In this document: one piece after another, positions 5,259-9,351 of the stretch
Layout of the letters: the number at the start of each line of letters is the position of its first letter
Position numbering within the stretch: position 1 is the stretch's first letter
Assembly (NCBI GenBank): GCA_029932835.1
Contig: JAOZPI010000018.1
Location: 5,094 to 14,444 of the forward strand
Length of the DNA stretch: 9,351 nucleotides
Direction: 5' to 3'
DNA from: an archaeon
GTDB lineage: Archaea; Altiarchaeota; Altiarchaeia; JAFGQM01
Made by a program: the position numbers and the translations under genes
The notes under the pieces: model-generated
What the model saw: the letters and a program-made list of their open reading frames with translations, nothing else
Databases searched by the model: none
What the model was told of the DNA's origin: nothing

Positions 5259-5819
5259 TTATTCACTCGCATCTTGACTTTCCTCTCCTCCCTCCACAAC
5301 CTCATCCAGTCTCTTCTGTGCATCCTGAAGTATTGGAGAATCTAGTTTTGCTTCTAGGCGCTCCCCCTCTAATGCAAAGTATTTTCTGAACCTCCCTGTG
5401 GTGGATAAAACCTTTGTCCTTCCCTTCTTTCTTATGCTTATGAATTCCTTTCGTCTCAGCTCCTTTATGTAATCATACGCTCGATTTCCTATTATTTCCA
5501 CAACCTTGCTCTGCTTTATGGGCTGTTTGTACGCAATCAAGGCTAGTGTTTTTATAAGGGCTGGGCTAAGCTCTGGCTCTGGGGCCAAGTAGTACACAGT
5601 GTCTCTGATATCAGGAGATACCTCTAGGCGATACTTTTCCCCTACCTCAACAAGTATTACCCCTCCCCCCCTCTCCTCGTATTCTTTCTTCAGCCGTTCC
5701 ACTGCCCCCTTTATCTCTCCAACGCTTGCAGTTCCACACACTCTGGACAGGTCCTCAAGGCTCATCCATCTCCCGGATATGAACAGTGCGCCCTCGATTA
5801 TCTTCTCCAGCTTGTCCAT
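5259..5819 (-). CDS. scpB: Segregation and condensation protein ScpB
   Basis: ScpB is the dimeric kleisin-associated (Kite) subunit that, with SMC and ScpA, forms the condensin complex that compacts and helps segregate the chromosome. The 186-residue protein shows two winged-helix domains: the first in KIIEGALFISGRWMSLEDLSRV through YRLEVSPDIRD, the second from SPALIKTLALIAYKQPIKQSKVVEIIG and YDYIKELRRKEFISI, ending RTKVLSTTGRFRKYFAL, a classic ScpB hallmark. An acidic tail follows. The ATG at 5819 lies one base after the scpA stop and gives a normal N-terminus (MDKLEKIIEGALFIS). An ATG ten codons upstream would overlap scpA by 29 nt and looks unrelated. It is part of the smc-scpA-scpB run. 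Confidence 0.94.
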   Translation of the reverse strand: MDKLEKIIEGALFISGRWMSLEDLSRVCGTASVGEIKGAVERLKKEYEERGGGVILVEVGEKYRLEVSPDIRDTVYYLAPEPELSPALIKTLALIAYKQPIKQSKVVEIIGNRAYDYIKELRRKEFISIRKKGRTKVLSTTGRFRKYFALEGERLEAKLDSPILQDAQKRLDEVVEGGEESQDASE

Positions 5820-5820
5820 C

Positions 5821-6552
5821 TCATTTGGCTGATACCAAAATCTCCCCAAACATTTCCTTTTGCTCTATTTCCACCTTGTTCTTACAAGAAAGGTGCAGGA
5901 TTGGTATAAGATAAGCCACTATCGCCTCCCTCTTCCACTCCCCCACCAGCTCCCGAAACGGAGTCCCTTTTCCCTTCCCTGCTCGCAAGATCTGCCGGTA
6001 GACCTCTCTCATTACCCTTTGCAGGTTCTTCTTGTTTATGTGCACCTCCAGCCTTTGTTCGTCTCTTCTCCTCCTTATCACCTCCTTCTTCTCTGCCTCC
6101 ATGACAATTCTCTTTAGAAATACCATCAACTCTGGCAGGGTTACCTTTCTCTTTGGTATCCTCCGGACTAACAGCCGCGGTTCTTCTATGGTTTGCGGAA
6201 GGGGCTGAAGAGAGCTCACAACAACCCCATCAAAATCTGCTTCCCGACTCTCCGCTTCTGTAATTTCCATGCTATCTGTCTCAATTTCCCCACCTACTGC
6301 AAGCCTTGCTTCAAAGGAGAAGGTCTCACCAGACACCACATCGCTCTTCATCTTAAGCAACACAGCCCCTACTAGAACGACTGTGCCGGGAACCTCAAAG
6401 TCTATCATCTTCATCTCCCCTATTTTTTTCATATATGAATCTGCCAATCCCCCCACGTCGATATCCCATGGATCAAACCCCTCCTGATTTATGATATCGT
6501 ATATTATGTTTCTCCAATATTCTCCTCTTTCCAGACTCTTGAGTATTTCCAT
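5821..6552 (-). CDS. scpA: Segregation and condensation protein ScpA (kleisin)
   Basis: ScpA is the kleisin that bridges the two SMC heads and recruits ScpB. The N-terminal domain has the family core PWDIDVGGLADSYMKKI, DFEVPGTVVLVGAVLLKMKS; a variable acidic middle (about 90-125) follows; and the C-terminal third (RRIPKRKVTLPELMVFLKRI, then TPFRELVGEWKREAIVAYLIPILHL and QKEMFGEILV) is the winged-helix part that contacts the SMC ATPase head. The chosen ATG at 6552 starts 6 nt after the smc stop and gives 243 residues. A TTG directly after that stop (6558) would add two residues and cannot be excluded. Length matches archaeal and bacterial ScpA. The gene order smc-scpA-scpB is a stoichiometric condensin operon. 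Confidence 0.94.
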   Translation of the reverse strand: MEILKSLERGEYWRNIIYDIINQEGFDPWDIDVGGLADSYMKKIGEMKMIDFEVPGTVVLVGAVLLKMKSDVVSGETFSFEARLAVGGEIETDSMEITEAESREADFDGVVVSSLQPLPQTIEEPRLLVRRIPKRKVTLPELMVFLKRIVMEAEKKEVIRRRRDEQRLEVHINKKNLQRVMREVYRQILRAGKGKGTPFRELVGEWKREAIVAYLIPILHLSCKNKVEIEQKEMFGEILVSAK

Positions 6553-6558
6553 CTTCAA

Positions 6559-9351
6559 TTAGGTCTCAGCCATTCTCATATCCACTCCCACCACTTGCGA
6601 TATCCCATCCTGCATGTGGACTCCGATTACCGAATCTGTGTGTTTTACAGTTTCGGGGTTGTGACTGATTAGTATAAATTGCGACTCCTTCCTGCTTTTC
6701 AAAAACCTTATAAGTCTTAAGACATTCTCCTGATCCAAAGAGGCGTCCACTTCATCCAGTATATAAAACGGGCTTGGTGTCACACTCTGTATTGCCATCA
6801 AAAAGCTGAGGGCAACTAGGGTCTTTTCCCCTCCTGACAGGGAATCCAGATTTATTCCCTCCCTCCCCCTTGGTTTTACCTCTATTATTAATCCTGACTC
6901 AAATGGATTGCCTTCATTTTCTATAGAGATGTTTCCCTCTGTTCCCGGGTACAACTCCGATATTATATCGGAAAAATGATCCCTAACCTTGTAAAAGGTC
7001 TCGTAGAATGCCGTCTTTTTCTTCTCCTCAATTGTCTCAATGAGATCGTATAGCTTTTCTTTCTCCATGTACAGCCTTTCGTTTTTCTCGCTGATCTCTT
7101 CATATTGTCTCTTTAGCTCATCGTACATCTCAACAGCACGCAGATTTACCCCCTCCACTCCAGCCAACTCCCCCTCTAGTTCCTTTACCCTCTTTTTTAG
7201 GGCTTGAATATCTACCTCTTTCATCTCTTCCGGCTTTGGTTCCTCTATCCCCTCCACACTTTGCTTTATCTCCTCAAGCTTTGCTTCTGTCTTCGCCAGT
7301 CGCACTTCTGCCTTTCCCTCTTCCTCCTTTATCCTGTCGAGCTCTGCTTCTAACCCCCCTCTCCTCTCCCCCAGCTCCTTTAACAATAGATTCAACCTCT
7401 CCTGCTCAGAGAACAGCCTTTCTGCCTCCTTGCTGACAAGAGAGTGCTTTACTTCCAGTTCTTTTAACTGCTTTCCTGCCTTCTCTATCTCCTTCATGTT
7501 CTCTTGTATCTTCTTTTTGTATCTCTCCACATTCCTCTCGTTTTCCTGTATCTGTTCCGCCAATCCATCAGATTTATACCTTAGTCCCCCTATCTCCCCT
7601 CTTATCTCATTCTCCCTGCTCTGGATATCCATCTGCTTGTTTCTCATCTCCCTGATTTCCGCATCCAGTGTGTCCAGTCTTCTCTTCACCCTTTTAAACT
7701 CCTCTATGTCCATCCCTCTTTCTATATCCCTCAGCTCCTTTTCAAGTTCGGACACAGACCCCCTTAGCTCCTCTTCCCGACCCTCTAGTTCTGCTTTTTT
7801 TGATAAGAGCTCCCTCTTCTCTTCCTCCTTCTCTTCTATCTCTTTTCCTATTTCCCCAGCTCTCTCCTCCAGATTTTTTACCTTCTCTATCACAAGTCCA
7901 GTATTCGTACTCCCTGAGGATAGTTCCTTCTCTAAAGATTTTTTCTCCTCCTTTATTTTTTCTATTTCCCTCTTTATCACTTCCAATCTCTTTTTCCGTT
8001 CTTTGGTGCTGGAGAAGGTAATTACAGAGCTCTCGTAATAACCACCCGTCATAGCTCCACCTGCAGATATCAAATCTCCATCTAGTGTAACCATGCGAGT
8101 TCTTCCTATGCCTATCTTCTTGGCACTCTCTAGGTCTTTTACAACTATAGTGTCCCCAAAGAGAAAATCAAAGACCCTTTGGTACTTTCGATCGCACTTT
8201 ATTAGCTCTCTTGCAAGGCCGATAACACCATCTCCCTTTTTAGGCCTCTCCTTGCCGGCGGACTCTCCCTCTTTGTGTATCCTATTGAGCGGGAGGAATG
8301 TTGCTCTCCCCACCCTGTTTTTTCTCAACCCCTCAATGTAAAAGCTAGCAGCATCTTCATCCTTGACAACGATGTACCTGGCTTTGTCTCCTATGGCGAC
8401 CTCGAGCGCAGTCTTGTATTTCTCCGGTGCACTCCCAAGTTCCGAAACAAGCCCAACATAACCCCTCTCCTTGTGCTCCCTCACGAACTTGAGGGCCCCG
8501 CTTTCCCCCCTCTTTTCCTCTATCCTCTCTATGGTCTTTATCTCACTCTCAAGCCTAACAAAGTCCTTATACAATCCCTCCAATTTTGCGTTCACTTCCT
8601 CCAGTTTTTTTCTCTTCTCCTCCCTCTTCTTTTCTTCCTTTATGGCTTCATCCCTCTCCCTTGTAACCCTCCTTAGCTCCTCCTCAAATCTCTCTACTCT
8701 CTCTCTCCTTTCAACTAACAACCTTTCGATCTCATTGATGCGCTCCAGAATATTCTTCTTCTCCATCTCCAGCATAGCACTCTCTCTTTGCCTCTCAAAG
8801 AGTTTCTCAGAAACCTCCCTTCTCCTTTTATCAAGCTCAGCTATTTTTGAATTTTCAAATCCTCTCCCTACCCTCTCCCTCATACTCTCTCTCTTCTCTA
8901 TCTCCAGGGAGATCTGCTTGGCCTCTTCCACAACAGCCTTAAGCTCCTCCTCTTTTTTCCCAATTTTGTCCTCAATTTCTTTTGATTCCTGTTTTGCTTC
9001 TTTGGTCTTCTCTCTAAGCTTTTCTATCTCCTCCTTCAGGAATTCAATCTCCTCCTGTTTTTTTTCAATTGTTGATGTTAAGCCCCCTATTTCACCCTTT
9101 ATCCTCCCGCTCTCCCCTCCAGACGTGCTTACAATCCTCCTTGTTATCTCGTCCAGTTTTTCTTCAATCCCTCCAATTTCCTCCTCAATTCTGGATAATT
9201 CAACTATTCTCTTTTCCTTTTCTCTTCCCATCTGTTTTAGCACGGGTTCTATTTCACCTCTTTCAGCTTCTAGTTGATGGAGGAGAGAATAGAGGTATAC
9301 TGCTTTGCTCCTGTGGAGCTCCTCCTGCATTCTTTGATATTTTAGGGCAAT
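6559..9351 (-). CDS. smc: Chromosome segregation ATPase SMC (N-terminal head outside window)
   Basis: SMC is the large ATPase of condensin that holds and extrudes DNA loops. The 930 visible residues begin inside the first coiled coil, so the head lobe with Walker A (about the first 150-200 residues) lies beyond 9351. The frame stays open to the edge (IALKYQRMQEEL), and the ATG at 9330 is an internal Met. Order: coiled coil rich in Glu/Lys/Arg (1-290); hinge (about 296-437) with GYVGLVSELGSAPEKYKTALEVAIGD, FLFGDTIVVKDLESAKK and GGAMTGGY; return coil (about 440-745); then the C-terminal head with signature LSGGEKTLVALSFL (about 838) and Walker B plus D-loop FYILDEVDASLD, ending FILISHNPETVKHTDSVIGV (H-loop). 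The hinge glycines mark SMC rather than Rad50. The coding strand is very purine-rich, which creates long meaningless frames opposite. It is followed after 6 nt by scpA. Confidence 0.96.
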   Translation of the reverse strand: MALKYQRMQEELHRSKAVYLYSLLHQLEAERGEIEPVLKQMGREKEKRIVELSRIEEEIGGIEEKLDEITRRIVSTSGGESGRIKGEIGGLTSTIEKKQEEIEFLKEEIEKLREKTKEAKQESKEIEDKIGKKEEELKAVVEEAKQISLEIEKRESMRERVGRGFENSKIAELDKRRREVSEKLFERQRESAMLEMEKKNILERINEIERLLVERRERVERFEEELRRVTRERDEAIKEEKKREEKRKKLEEVNAKLEGLYKDFVRLESEIKTIERIEEKRGESGALKFVREHKERGYVGLVSELGSAPEKYKTALEVAIGDKARYIVVKDEDAASFYIEGLRKNRVGRATFLPLNRIHKEGESAGKERPKKGDGVIGLARELIKCDRKYQRVFDFLFGDTIVVKDLESAKKIGIGRTRMVTLDGDLISAGGAMTGGYYESSVITFSSTKERKKRLEVIKREIEKIKEEKKSLEKELSSGSTNTGLVIEKVKNLEERAGEIGKEIEEKEEEKRELLSKKAELEGREEELRGSVSELEKELRDIERGMDIEEFKRVKRRLDTLDAEIREMRNKQMDIQSRENEIRGEIGGLRYKSDGLAEQIQENERNVERYKKKIQENMKEIEKAGKQLKELEVKHSLVSKEAERLFSEQERLNLLLKELGERRGGLEAELDRIKEEEGKAEVRLAKTEAKLEEIKQSVEGIEEPKPEEMKEVDIQALKKRVKELEGELAGVEGVNLRAVEMYDELKRQYEEISEKNERLYMEKEKLYDLIETIEEKKKTAFYETFYKVRDHFSDIISELYPGTEGNISIENEGNPFESGLIIEVKPRGREGINLDSLSGGEKTLVALSFLMAIQSVTPSPFYILDEVDASLDQENVLRLIRFLKSRKESQFILISHNPETVKHTDSVIGVHMQDGISQVVGVDMRMAET

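Noticed and set aside
5820..5849. Upstream ATG for scpB at 5849
   Set aside because: It would overlap scpA by 29 nt and add MGRFWYQPNE, unlike ScpB N-termini; the ATG one base after the scpA stop fits better.
7430..9277. Long plus-strand frames rich in Ser, Leu and Phe opposite smc
   Set aside because: They are complements of purine-rich coiled-coil codons (Glu/Lys/Arg), a known artefact; smc itself is well supported.
9278..9330. ATG at 9330 as the start of an N-terminally truncated SMC lacking Walker A
   Set aside because: The frame is open through the last seven codons to the window edge, and those residues match the SMC coiled-coil start, so the head is simply outside the window.

Overview
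The window is archaeal. The evidence is a fibrillarin-type rRNA methyltransferase (FlpA), a 6-phospho-3-hexuloisomerase of archaeal type, a tRNA-Ala gene interrupted by a bulge-helix-bulge intron right after the anticodon, TATA-like boxes about 26 nt before several start codons (one apparently leaderless), and AGA/AGG/ATA-rich codon use. A malic enzyme, an SMC-ScpA-ScpB operon and a secreted Cys-rich protein with NGVC.EGE and DNDKDGLVDC motifs fit a euryarchaeal or DPANN-like heterotroph. No marker here fixes the lineage.

Layout. Bases 1-766 (minus) encode the first 255 residues of a membrane-anchored cysteine-rich surface protein whose C-terminus lies outside the window. A divergent promoter region (767-870) separates it from a complete malic enzyme (871-2259, plus). 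Two nearly identical 86-bp tandem repeats (2269-2440) follow. They abut an intron-containing tRNA-Ala(UGC) gene on the minus strand (2445-2570), and each repeat begins with an exact 18-bp copy of that tRNA gene's 3' end. After a short divergent promoter region, a two-gene plus-strand unit encodes 6-phospho-3-hexuloisomerase (2666-3262) and a divergent CorA-like membrane protein without the GMN signature (3265-4179).

The rest (9351 down to 4220) is one minus-strand gene series: SMC (5' end outside the window), ScpA, ScpB, a small protein resembling the DUF4186 family, and FlpA. Junctions are tight (6 nt, 1 nt, 77 nt, then a one-base stop/start overlap), so condensin and rRNA 2'-O-methylation genes probably share transcripts. 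A pair of 16-bp direct repeats in the 77-nt gap may be a duplicated internal promoter for the last two genes.

Functions: SMC-ScpAB organises and segregates the chromosome, FlpA modifies rRNA with guide RNAs, malic enzyme links malate and pyruvate, and hexuloisomerase links fructose-6-phosphate to pentose or formaldehyde metabolism. No complete new defence or mobile system is visible. The most unusual structure is the tRNA-tail-bearing, strongly hairpin-forming tandem repeat.
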